DNA from: Lachnospiraceae bacterium
GTDB taxonomy: Bacteria > Bacillota > Clostridia > Lachnospirales > Lachnospiraceae
Direction: 5' to 3'
DNA: 55,398 nucleotides
Assembly (NCBI GenBank): GCA_022796795.1
Contig: JAAWJI010000026.1
Coordinates: 1-55,398, forward strand
Part shown: one piece after another, positions 48,544 through 55,398 of the stretch
Layout: each line of letters starts with the position of its first letter
Position numbering within the stretch: position 1 is the stretch's first letter
Position numbers and translations under genes: made by a program
The notes under the pieces: model-generated
The model's database searches: none
Told to the model about the DNA's origin: nothing
What the model saw: the letters and a program-made list of their open reading frames with translations, nothing else

Positions 48544-49956
48544 TCAGCAGGTCTCCTCAAGGCGCTGCCGGCTCATCTCCTGGTTATCCTGGCTATTCAT
48601 CTGAGGCTTTTTCCCCTTGGGAGCAACAGGCGTACGGTCTACCACCACGCTGAAATGCCTGTCCGCACTTACCTTCAGCTTAAATTTTTGCAGCTCCCGC
48701 TCACTGGAAATCTTTTCAATCTGGGCCCCCAGACTCTGAAGCTTTTCCTCAAAGCGCTCATAGCCTCTCTCGATAAAATGAATATCATCAATCATGGTGA
48801 TACCCTCTGCCGCAAGACCCGCAATTACCAGAGCAGCCCCTGCCCGCAGATCCGGTGTACAGATCTGGGCCCCTGTATAACGGCTCACACCGTCTATAAA
48901 TGCATTATTTCCTTTGACGCGGATATTGGCTCCCATACGCGCCAGCTCGTCCACGTATTTAAAGCGATTCTCAAAAATGCTCTCCGTAACCATGCTGGTC
49001 CCATTGGCCAGAGCCAGAGCCACGGTGATCTGGGGCTGCATGTCCGTGGGAAATCCCGGATAGGGAAGGGTCTTCACATTAGTACTCTTCAGGCCTTTGG
49101 AGCAGACCACGCGCACTGCATCGTCAAATTCCTTCACCTCGCAGCCAATCTCGGAAAGCTTGGCTGTGGTGGCCTCCAGATGCTTGGGAATCACATTCTT
49201 TACCGTCACATCTCCCTTGGTGACCGCTGCTGCAAACATAAAGGTGCCTGCCTCAATCTGGTCCGGAATAATGGAGTATTCTGTCTGGTGCAGGGCTTCT
49301 ACGCCCCGGATCCGGATCACATCCGTTCCCGCCCCCTTGATGTTGGCCCCCATACTGTTGAGGAAGTTGGCCACATCCACCACATGAGGCTCCTTGGCTG
49401 CATTTTCTATGACTGTGCCGCCCTCTGCCATGGCCGCAGCCATCATAATATTAATGGTTGCCCCCACGCTGACCACATCCAGATAAATATGACTCCCCCG
49501 CAGATGCTCAGCCTCTGCAATGATAAAACCGTGTTCTATTTTTACATCTGCTCCCAGGGCCCGAAATCCCTTCAGATGCTGGTCAATGGGCCTGGTTCCA
49601 ATATCGCAGCCTCCCGGCAGCGGCACCTGGGCTCTCTTATATTTTCCCAGAAGCGCGCCCAGCAGATAATAGGAAGCACGGATCCGCTTGATGGACTCAT
49701 ACTCCACACTCAAATCCCCGATCAATCCGCCGTTGACCTTAGCCGTATGGCGGTCCAGGCGCTCCACCCGGACGCCAATCTCTGTCATTGCATTGAGTAA
49801 CACATTAATATCTCTCACGTCCGGCAGATTCTCCACCAGAACGGTTTCATCCGTCATAATTGCAGCCGCAAGGATGGCCAGAGCCGCATTTTTCGCTCCG
49901 CCGATTTCCACCTCGCCAGCCAGAGGGTTTCCCCCCTTGATCACATACTGTTCCAT
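48544..49956 (-). CDS. murA: UDP-N-acetylglucosamine 1-carboxyvinyltransferase (MurA)
   Basis: About 470 residues from ATG 49956 (GGGAG upstream). EPSP-synthase-fold landmarks: IKGGNPLAGEVEIGGAKNAAL, RASYYLLGALLGKYKRAQV, PLPGGCDIGTRPIDQHL with the catalytic Cys, GFPTDMQPQITVALALANG, MIDDIHFIERGYERFEEKLQ. It begins peptidoglycan synthesis. The C-terminus is longer than usual: after FKLKVSADRHFSVVV it continues VDRTPVAPKGKKPQMNSQD to EETC, about 35 extra polar residues of unknown role. Confidence 0.95.
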   Translation of the reverse strand: MEQYVIKGGNPLAGEVEIGGAKNAALAILAAAIMTDETVLVENLPDVRDINVLLNAMTEIGVRVERLDRHTAKVNGGLIGDLSVEYESIKRIRASYYLLGALLGKYKRAQVPLPGGCDIGTRPIDQHLKGFRALGADVKIEHGFIIAEAEHLRGSHIYLDVVSVGATINIMMAAAMAEGGTVIENAAKEPHVVDVANFLNSMGANIKGAGTDVIRIRGVEALHQTEYSIIPDQIEAGTFMFAAAVTKGDVTVKNVIPKHLEATTAKLSEIGCEVKEFDDAVRVVCSKGLKSTNVKTLPYPGFPTDMQPQITVALALANGTSMVTESIFENRFKYVDELARMGANIRVKGNNAFIDGVSRYTGAQICTPDLRAGAALVIAGLAAEGITMIDDIHFIERGYERFEEKLQSLGAQIEKISSERELQKFKLKVSADRHFSVVVDRTPVAPKGKKPQMNSQDNQEMSRQRLEETC

Positions 49957-50262
49957 AATATACTCCCATTTTTTCCGCGTCCTTTCTTCCATCCGTTGAC
50001 ACGGAAAACAATATCCTTTTTCCGAAACTCCTCTGAATAAGTCCTCCTCGTCCCTCTCTCGCAAATACCTATGGCAGACCTGTGCTGCCGCCCCAAGACC
50101 GCTCTCATCCAGAATCTGAAGTCCCGTTCTGTCATCCTTCTTATCTTATCACAAACTGCTTTCTGCTATTCAGAAAGATGCGGATTCTTTTCCGCTTTCC
50201 ATTCAGTCGCTCTATTTATCAAAAGTAAAATTTTTCCTCTTTCAGACCTTACGTCTTAGCTT

Positions 50263-50290
50263 AGTATACCACAATCCAAAAATTTGTAAA
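50263..50290 (-). promoter_or_regulatory. murA promoter
   Basis: Minus strand TTTACA (50290-50285), 16 bases, TATACT (50268-50263). It lies just past the terminator of the upstream M23 gene, so murA has its own promoter. Confidence 0.55.
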
Positions 50291-50294
50291 TACC

Positions 50295-50328
50295 AAAATG
50301 CCGTAGAATCCAGGATCTACGGCATTTT
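50295..50328 (-). terminator. terminator of the M23 peptidase gene
   Basis: AAAATGCCGTAGA (50295-50307) and TCTACGGCATTTT (50316-50328), perfect 13-bp stem with an 8-base loop. The rest of 49957-50437 has no gene. Confidence 0.9.
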
Positions 50329-50437
50329 GCGCACATTCAAGTCCGTTTTTCTATAAATGCGAGCACAGATTTTTCTGCATTTTTACCACTGTATTGGCGC
50401 CACATAAATGGAATGTAAGGCTTTCCCAGGAAAGCTT

Positions 50438-52063
50438 TTAAATATAATTCAATGGGTTCACCTGGGAACCGCCGATAAATAGCTCAAAATGCACATGGGG
50501 TCCCGTGCTTCGCCCTGTATTTCCGCTCAGTCCAATCTTCTGGCCCTGAGACACGCTCTGACCAGAGGAAACCAATATCTTGCTCAGATGTCCATACCGG
50601 GTCATCCGTCCGTCTGGATGCCGGATCGTAATGCAGTTTCCGTAGCCTCCATACCAGCCGGCTTGTATTACCGTGCCGCCGCAGGATGCCATAATAGCAG
50701 TTCCCACCGGGCAGGCCCAGTCCACACCCTGATGCATTCGACCCCACCGACGTCCAAAACCGGAGGTAAAGCGTCCGCCTGACAGGGGCTTCATATAGGT
50801 GGGCGGAATCTTGGTACCCTTCTCAATAATCTGTGGCACAGGCTCTGCCAGCACAGTCTCCGCAATAATCTCCCGTCCGGTCTCCGTGCTGTTTTTGCGG
50901 GTGATGAGAGCTGTCACCTGATGATGTCCGGCAGCTCCCTCCTGGCGCACCACCGTATCCGTGGTAAACCAGTCGTCATTCAGAATGTATTCCGTCTCCG
51001 CATAGTAGTCCTCTTCATAGGTGGTCTCCTCCACGGTTACCACAGAGAGCTCCGGCTCCGGCACTGTGATGACAATTTCATCTCCGATCTGCAGCACCGT
51101 GCTGTCCGAAAGTCCTTCATTCAATGCCAGTACATCCTTCACCCTCAAATCATGGCTGTTAGCGATGACAGACAGCGTATCCCCTGGCTGCACTTCATAT
51201 ACCTGATTCTTTTCCGTATCCTTTGTCACCAGATCTATAGCTTCCTCCACCGGGGTAATCTGATCCTGACTCACATAGGCCTCGGCAATCTCCACCTTCT
51301 CACTGAAATGCAGCTCCCGCAGTCCATCCCCGGCCACCTGGGTCAGATCGTCCTCCGGCGCATTTTCCTCCTGACGAAGCAGCTCCTCCGTCACCGTAGC
51401 CGTAACAATATCGCTGACCAGAGGGCTCAGATCATAGGCCGCGATCCCTGCCTGGGGAAACATGGCACGCACAGACGGACGGCGCGCCGCAGACGCCACA
51501 GACGCCTCCTGGAGATCCACCCGGTGTCTCACCTGTGCCGTGTACACATTCAGCTCCCGGTCCGCCTCTGAGACAATCCCGATCTCAAACTCATTTTCCG
51601 TGTCAAACTTACCCTTTGTGGCGTTGAGAATATCCAACACGTCCTGATAACTTCCAACTGTCAGGGTAAACTCATTTATCTTAATCAGATATGCCTTTTT
51701 CTTGGCTGTCAGGACATCCTTGTGCAATTCCTCATAGATGGCATCCGTCAGCATTCCCATATCCATGGTGGATCCGAAGATTTTATCGATCTTCTCCATG
51801 CTGTACTCCACATCTGCCAGCACCAGGCCGTCTGTCTCCCGGGAAATCCGGGCTCTTGCATCTAAAAAAGCCTGCTCTACCACGCTGGGATCCTTGACCG
51901 AGCCTACCACCTGGCCCTCCAGCGTCACCTCATAGTAACTGGTTCCCTTTCCAAAGCCGGAGCCCAAAAGGGGCACCCCCAGAAGCATACAGCCGCAGGT
52001 AATAACCACCGCCTCGATAAATACCAGCTTTGACCTTTTATTAAAAAATAATTTTCTCCTCAT
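50438..52063 (-). CDS. M23 family cell-wall endopeptidase with LysM and G5 domains
   Basis: 541 residues. A signal anchor (VFIEAVVITCGCMLLGVPLL) precedes an uncharacterised N-terminal region to about residue 290. A LysM domain follows (YEVQPGDTLSVIANSHDLRV), then a G5-like segment (IAETVLAEPVPQIIEKGTKI). The C-terminal lysostaphin-type peptidase holds SGFGRRWGRMHQGVDWA (HxxxD), IRHPDGRMTRYGHLSKI and TGPHVHFEL (HxH). It cleaves peptidoglycan peptide crosslinks outside the cell. Its ribosome site is weak (ATGAGGAGA follows, nothing clear upstream), so translation may be low or the start differs. Confidence 0.93.
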   Translation of the reverse strand: MRRKLFFNKRSKLVFIEAVVITCGCMLLGVPLLGSGFGKGTSYYEVTLEGQVVGSVKDPSVVEQAFLDARARISRETDGLVLADVEYSMEKIDKIFGSTMDMGMLTDAIYEELHKDVLTAKKKAYLIKINEFTLTVGSYQDVLDILNATKGKFDTENEFEIGIVSEADRELNVYTAQVRHRVDLQEASVASAARRPSVRAMFPQAGIAAYDLSPLVSDIVTATVTEELLRQEENAPEDDLTQVAGDGLRELHFSEKVEIAEAYVSQDQITPVEEAIDLVTKDTEKNQVYEVQPGDTLSVIANSHDLRVKDVLALNEGLSDSTVLQIGDEIVITVPEPELSVVTVEETTYEEDYYAETEYILNDDWFTTDTVVRQEGAAGHHQVTALITRKNSTETGREIIAETVLAEPVPQIIEKGTKIPPTYMKPLSGGRFTSGFGRRWGRMHQGVDWACPVGTAIMASCGGTVIQAGWYGGYGNCITIRHPDGRMTRYGHLSKILVSSGQSVSQGQKIGLSGNTGRSTGPHVHFELFIGGSQVNPLNYI

Positions 52064-52106
52064 TGATAATTATGCAACTTTCATTTGTAATATTTTCGTA
52101 ACAATT

Positions 52107-52616
52107 CTATTCTAGCAACATTTTCAGAACTTGTAAAGTTTTTTCTACGGTTTCTTCTATGCCCAGGCCCTCCTCATCCACAGTCACATGGGCGTATTTT
52201 TCATACAAAACGCACCGCTCCTCATACAGATCCCGCAGAGTCTGTCCTTCCCGCAGGGCCACTCCCCGGCCCCGGATATTAAAAAGCCGGGACTCAATGG
52301 TGGAATAGGAAAGCCGTAAATACACCACCGTCCCTATCCTGCGCAGATGCTCCATGGCTTTCTCGCAATAAACCACACTGCCTCCCGTGGCGATCACCGC
52401 ATTCTCCGCCTGTATGGATGCATTGACCTCATCCTCAACCCGGAGAAAGCCGTCCACACCGTCCTGCTCCAGGATCTGACTTAACAAGCGCTTTTCCCGG
52501 GCCTGGATCAGCAAATCCGCGTCAATAAAATCCATGCCGTTCACCTTGGCCAGCACCACGCCCATGGTGCTCTTCCCGGCTCCCGGCATACCGATTAATA
52601 CAATATTGTTCCCCAT
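52107..52616 (-). CDS. aroK: shikimate kinase
   Basis: 169 residues. P-loop GMPGAGKSTMG, then DADLLIQAREKRLLSQIL with the substrate Asp, VIATGGSVVYCEKAM (GGG-like) and RGRGVALREGQTLRDLYEER for the lid Arg. Phosphorylates shikimate for chorismate synthesis. It follows the flavin reductase by 23 bases and ends 43 bases before the M23 gene starts. Confidence 0.95.
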   Translation of the reverse strand: MGNNIVLIGMPGAGKSTMGVVLAKVNGMDFIDADLLIQAREKRLLSQILEQDGVDGFLRVEDEVNASIQAENAVIATGGSVVYCEKAMEHLRRIGTVVYLRLSYSTIESRLFNIRGRGVALREGQTLRDLYEERCVLYEKYAHVTVDEEGLGIEETVEKTLQVLKMLLE

Positions 52617-52639
52617 ACGATCCTCGATTATTCCTTTAT

Positions 52640-53407
52640 TTATCTTTTCTGTCCCTTTTGCTTTTCTCGCCTTTTGTTTTTCCAGCCTTTTCCATCTTCC
52701 ATGGACCCTCTGCTTTTCTGCCCGTTCCCTTTCTCCAGCCCGTTGGCTTTTTCTGTCTTTCCAGACTGCTTCTGCCCATTGGCTTTTTCTGTCTTTCCAG
52801 ACCGCTTCTGCCCTTCTGCTTTTCCCGTCTTTTTCATCTTCTCCGCTTTTCTGACGCTATAGCCGAAGCTTCCGCATTTTTCCCCCAAGGAAAAATATTC
52901 CCCATGGGAATAACACACAAGCCCGGTGCCTGCCAGATCCAGCTTTCCGTTTTCCTTTAAAAACCGGTCCTCCACATGGACGCAAACCACTTGGGCCAGA
53001 AACAGATGATGGCTTCCCAGCTCCAGGACCTGTGAAACCCGGCACTCCATGTTCACCGGGCTCTCCAAAATCCCCGGGGCTGTGATAAGCTCCCGGGAAG
53101 GCTCCGGTGTAAGTCCTGTATCCTCAAATTTATCCATGTCCCGGCCGGACCGGACCCCGCAGTAATCTGCCGCCCGGGCAAGGTCGGTTGTAGTCAGATT
53201 AATGACAAATTCTCCTGTCTCCCGGATCAGATCATAGGAGTATCGGCTGGGCCGCAAAGATATGGATACCATGGGCGGGTTGGTACACACCGTCCCCACC
53301 CAGGCAAGGGTAATGATATTGGGTCTCTCTCCCTGTCTGGCGCAGCTGACCATAACCGCCGGCAGGGGATACAGCATATTTCCCGGTTTCCACAGTTGTT
53401 TTGCCAT
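52640..53407 (-). CDS. flavin reductase family protein with a 12-residue-repeat basic tail
   Basis: About 255 residues from ATG 53407 (GGAGGAGAGGG upstream). Residues 1-185 are a flavin-reductase-like (FMN-binding split-barrel) domain: YPLPAVMVSCARQGERPNII, LAWVGTVCTNPPMVSISLRP, NLTTTDLARAADYCGVRSGRDMDKF, HLFLAQVVCVHVEDRFL. The remaining 70 residues are a Lys/Gly/Gln-rich tail of near-identical 12-residue units (GQKRSGKTEKAN, GQKQSGKTEKAN, then variants), matched at DNA level by a 36-bp tandem repeat. Family domain alone is about 185 residues. The tail is strongly basic and could bind nucleic acid or simply be a repeat expansion. Confidence 0.85.
   Translation of the reverse strand: MAKQLWKPGNMLYPLPAVMVSCARQGERPNIITLAWVGTVCTNPPMVSISLRPSRYSYDLIRETGEFVINLTTTDLARAADYCGVRSGRDMDKFEDTGLTPEPSRELITAPGILESPVNMECRVSQVLELGSHHLFLAQVVCVHVEDRFLKENGKLDLAGTGLVCYSHGEYFSLGEKCGSFGYSVRKAEKMKKTGKAEGQKRSGKTEKANGQKQSGKTEKANGLEKGNGQKSRGSMEDGKGWKNKRREKQKGQKR
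52739..52846 (-). repeat. 36-bp tandem repeat in the flavin reductase tail
   Basis: Units start at 52739, 52775 and 52811; the first two differ at two positions (cccgttggc... and cccattggc...), the third is degenerate. 36 is a multiple of three, so the repeat is coding (12 residues). Confidence 0.9.
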
Positions 53408-53495
53408 AACTGTTCCCTCTCCTCCTGTATTCTGTGCCAGATCTGGCAGCAATCCTGGCTCCAGGGTCTCCAAAAACCCCACAAATTCAGCTTAT

Positions 53496-55139
53496 CTATT
53501 GCTGCAGAGTGCTTACCAGGCTGGGAATCAGCTGTTTCTTCCTGGACACCAGCCCCTTTAGCAGATAGGTTTCCGAATCCTCCGGAAGCCGGAATGCCTC
53601 CTGCACCAGGGAGTTGGAATTGGCCCCATAGCACAGAAGCTCCGTGCTCTCCTTCACAATATTGGTAAGCATGAAGAAAATCATGTCCACGCCTGTTTCC
53701 TTGTAGGCGATAGGCATATAGGGCTGCAGCTTTTCCCGAATCTCCTCCAGCTCAATGCTGTTCATGGAGTTAATCTGCCCCACCGCAAAGGTCATATCAC
53801 CCACGGCAAATCGTTTGAAATCCTGATAAAAAATCTCCTCCGCTGTCCTGGATCCCAAATTGCTTCCTGCGGAAAACATGTCAATAGCCAGCTCCTCAAT
53901 CTCAATTTCCGCAATCTGCGCCAGATCCTCCGCAGCAGCCCGGTCCACTGCCGTACAGGTGGGGGAGCGGAACATGAGGGTATCGGAAATAATAGCCGAG
54001 CAGAGAAGACCTGCGATTTTCTGCGGAATCTCCACTCCCCGCTCCCGATACATCTGATGCATAATCGTAGCTGTACAGCCCAGCGGCTGATTGCGGAAAT
54101 AAACAGGAGCCATGGTTTCCAGCGCGCCCAGCCGGTGATGATCAATAATCTCCAGGATCTCCGCATGCTCAATACCGTCCACTGCCTGGGATTCCTCATT
54201 GTGATCCACCAAAATCAGCTGCTTGCGCTTGAGATTCAACAGGTTCCGGCGGGAAATCATGCCGATATAATTCTCTTCCTTGTCCAGAATCGGGAAATCC
54301 CGATAGCGTTTCTGCCCCATGATTTCCTTGATATCTTCTGTCTTATCGCTCACATTGAACTTTGTCAGATTCTGAGATTTCATAAAATACGCAATAGGCA
54401 TACTCTGATTAATGAGACGAGCCGCCGTAAACGTATCGTGAGGCGTGCTGATAACCACGCAGTCATGTTCCTCCGCCAACTTGCGTATGGTCAGGGACAC
54501 CTTGGCCCCCTCGCAGACCACAATGCACCCGGCTTTCATCTCAATAGCGCACAGCTGAGACTCATAACGGTTTCCCAGAATCACCAGGTCTCCCTTCTCT
54601 ATATAATCTTCCATCAGATCCGGGTTCGCCGCTGCGATCAGCACCTTTCCATTTTGATAATAATCCTCCACATTGCCGATGAGCATGGTGCCGTCCAGGG
54701 TCTCTACAATATTCCGGTAGGGGGTATTGGCTGTGGAAAGGATCTTGCTGTCATAGACGTCCATATAGGAGGTAGCAATATCGCTGATGGTAATCAGGCC
54801 TTCCAGCTTCTGCTCCTTGGTAATAGGCAGAGTGACAACACCCAGCTCCCGCATAAGATTCCATGCCTTTTTCAGAGAAAGATTCCCCTTCACTCCTTCT
54901 GTTTTCCGGATCTCAATATCCCGCACCTGGGTCATTACGTCCGCAATATAAATGGGCGCTTCCGCCTGGAAAAAATTCAGCACATACTGGGTTTCCTGAT
55001 TCAACTGGCCCGCCCTGGCGGCAATATACCCGCCGCCCTCCAGCGTATTCTTCAAATATGCATAAGCAATCGCAGAGCAGATGGAATCCGTATCCGGATT
55101 CTTGTGCCCGATAATAAAAACCGGTCTTGTTCTCTCCAT
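53496..55139 (-). CDS. ppaC: manganese-dependent inorganic pyrophosphatase with CBS and DRTGG domains
   Basis: 547 residues. DHH phosphoesterase N-terminal half: FIIGHKNPDTDSICSAIAYA, and the DHH motif ILEIIDHHRLGALE; C-terminal DHHA2 half after about residue 400. Between them lie a CBS pair and a DRTGG domain (about residues 75-300), ITKEQKLEGLITISDIATSY and PILDKEENYIGMISRRNLLNL. This domain set marks the regulated class of family II pyrophosphatases, which are inhibited or activated by adenine nucleotides. It removes pyrophosphate in the cytosol. Start ATG 55139. Confidence 0.95.
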   Translation of the reverse strand: MERTRPVFIIGHKNPDTDSICSAIAYAYLKNTLEGGGYIAARAGQLNQETQYVLNFFQAEAPIYIADVMTQVRDIEIRKTEGVKGNLSLKKAWNLMRELGVVTLPITKEQKLEGLITISDIATSYMDVYDSKILSTANTPYRNIVETLDGTMLIGNVEDYYQNGKVLIAAANPDLMEDYIEKGDLVILGNRYESQLCAIEMKAGCIVVCEGAKVSLTIRKLAEEHDCVVISTPHDTFTAARLINQSMPIAYFMKSQNLTKFNVSDKTEDIKEIMGQKRYRDFPILDKEENYIGMISRRNLLNLKRKQLILVDHNEESQAVDGIEHAEILEIIDHHRLGALETMAPVYFRNQPLGCTATIMHQMYRERGVEIPQKIAGLLCSAIISDTLMFRSPTCTAVDRAAAEDLAQIAEIEIEELAIDMFSAGSNLGSRTAEEIFYQDFKRFAVGDMTFAVGQINSMNSIELEEIREKLQPYMPIAYKETGVDMIFFMLTNIVKESTELLCYGANSNSLVQEAFRLPEDSETYLLKGLVSRKKQLIPSLVSTLQQ

Positions 55140-55299
55140 ACCTTTCTCTCCATTTCTTTATCTACTGCCTGTAAAACCCCAAAAGCAGCCTTTCCATCCA
55201 CGTATCAGCGGAATGTATACTCACATTGTAGCATATCCCCCTGGCTCTATACAACTCTGTCCAGAATGAATTTCACAGGAATTTAAGCCCAACAGTTCA

Positions 55300-55357
55300 G
55301 CCAGCCTCCAGACGGCTGGCAAATCCAGCTAAGTGCCCCCAGGGCACGCTGGAATTT
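55300..55357. other. stacked inverted repeats at the window edge
   Basis: GCCAGCC/GGCTGGC (55300-55306 with 55314-55320) is followed by AAATCCAGC (55321-55329) pairing with GCTGGAATTT (55348-55357, one bulge) around GTGCCC/GGGCAC (55333-55338 with 55342-55347). No gene is visible in 55140-55398. It may be a repeat element, or the end of a transcript cut off by the window. Confidence 0.4.
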
Positions 55358-55398
55358 GACAGTTGATCTGGGGGCTGAGGGAGCGCCCGTTTATGAGC

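Noticed and set aside
48371..48604. 77-codon plus-strand ORF between metK and murA
   Set aside because: Low-complexity, overlaps the murA end and has no recognisable family or ribosome site.

Overview
The window looks like a chromosomal segment of a spore-forming, anaerobic Firmicute of the class Clostridia, most likely a Lachnospiraceae-type gut bacterium. The basis is the spoIIA-sigF operon, spoVA genes, corrinoid-dependent one-carbon genes, a T-box on valS, a SAM-I riboswitch on metK, strong AGGAGG-type ribosome sites and some TTG/GTG starts. I saw no rRNA, tRNA, CRISPR array or intact transposase. All calls come from reading translated sequence and motifs; no database search was run.

Layout. 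22-7027 (minus) is a compact catabolic operon: FAD oxidoreductase, iron-type alcohol dehydrogenase, aldehyde dehydrogenase, uroporphyrinogen-decarboxylase-family (methyltransferase-like) protein, SLC13/MatC-type permease and Dabb-domain protein; its substrate is unknown. A YczE-like membrane protein (7380) and a large HTH regulator (9542) flank it. 9755-13745 (plus) is a BtuF/BtuC/BtuD-like corrinoid importer followed by a double CobU-like salvage protein. 13825-16315 holds degV, spoVAE and spoVAD. 16502-23640 is an accessory-looking block: a CPBP protease, a LytTR regulator with an ABC transporter, a ribbon-helix-helix/SPFH pair, an HExxH zinc-protease-like protein, and decayed remains of what looks like a Septu-type (PtuA/PtuB) defence pair. 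This block separates spoVAD/E from spoVAC (23780). 23780-27391 is spoIIAA-spoIIAB-sigF-small gene-spoVAA-spoVAB-spoVAC, preceded by a roughly 46-bp tandem repeat. 27833-33509 is valS-folC-small ORF-TPR protein under a T-box. 34067-40447 has a secreted metallophosphoesterase, then an RND permease and its TetR regulator with a promoter-operator. 40831 is an Rpn/PD-(D/E)XK nuclease. 41865-46668 is a divergent corrinoid methyltransfer locus that shows a deletion scar. 46764-55139 is housekeeping: metK (SAM-I riboswitch), murA, an M23 peptidase, aroK, a flavin reductase with a repetitive tail and a CBS/DRTGG pyrophosphatase.

How it fits together. Corrinoid uptake and salvage (9.7-13.7 kb) would supply the two corrinoid proteins at 42.9-46.0 kb. 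The corrinoid locus keeps its methyl-carrier, pterin methyltransferase and regulators but lacks a recognisable substrate:corrinoid methyltransferase. The hybrid ORF at 42557-42859 (redox-protein head joined to a transporter tail) suggests that part was deleted. The most notable signals are this deletion scar, the dead Septu-like pair, the split spoVA operon, the repeats before spoIIA, the duplicated gene junction before cobU, and the uncharacterised 0-7 kb operon.
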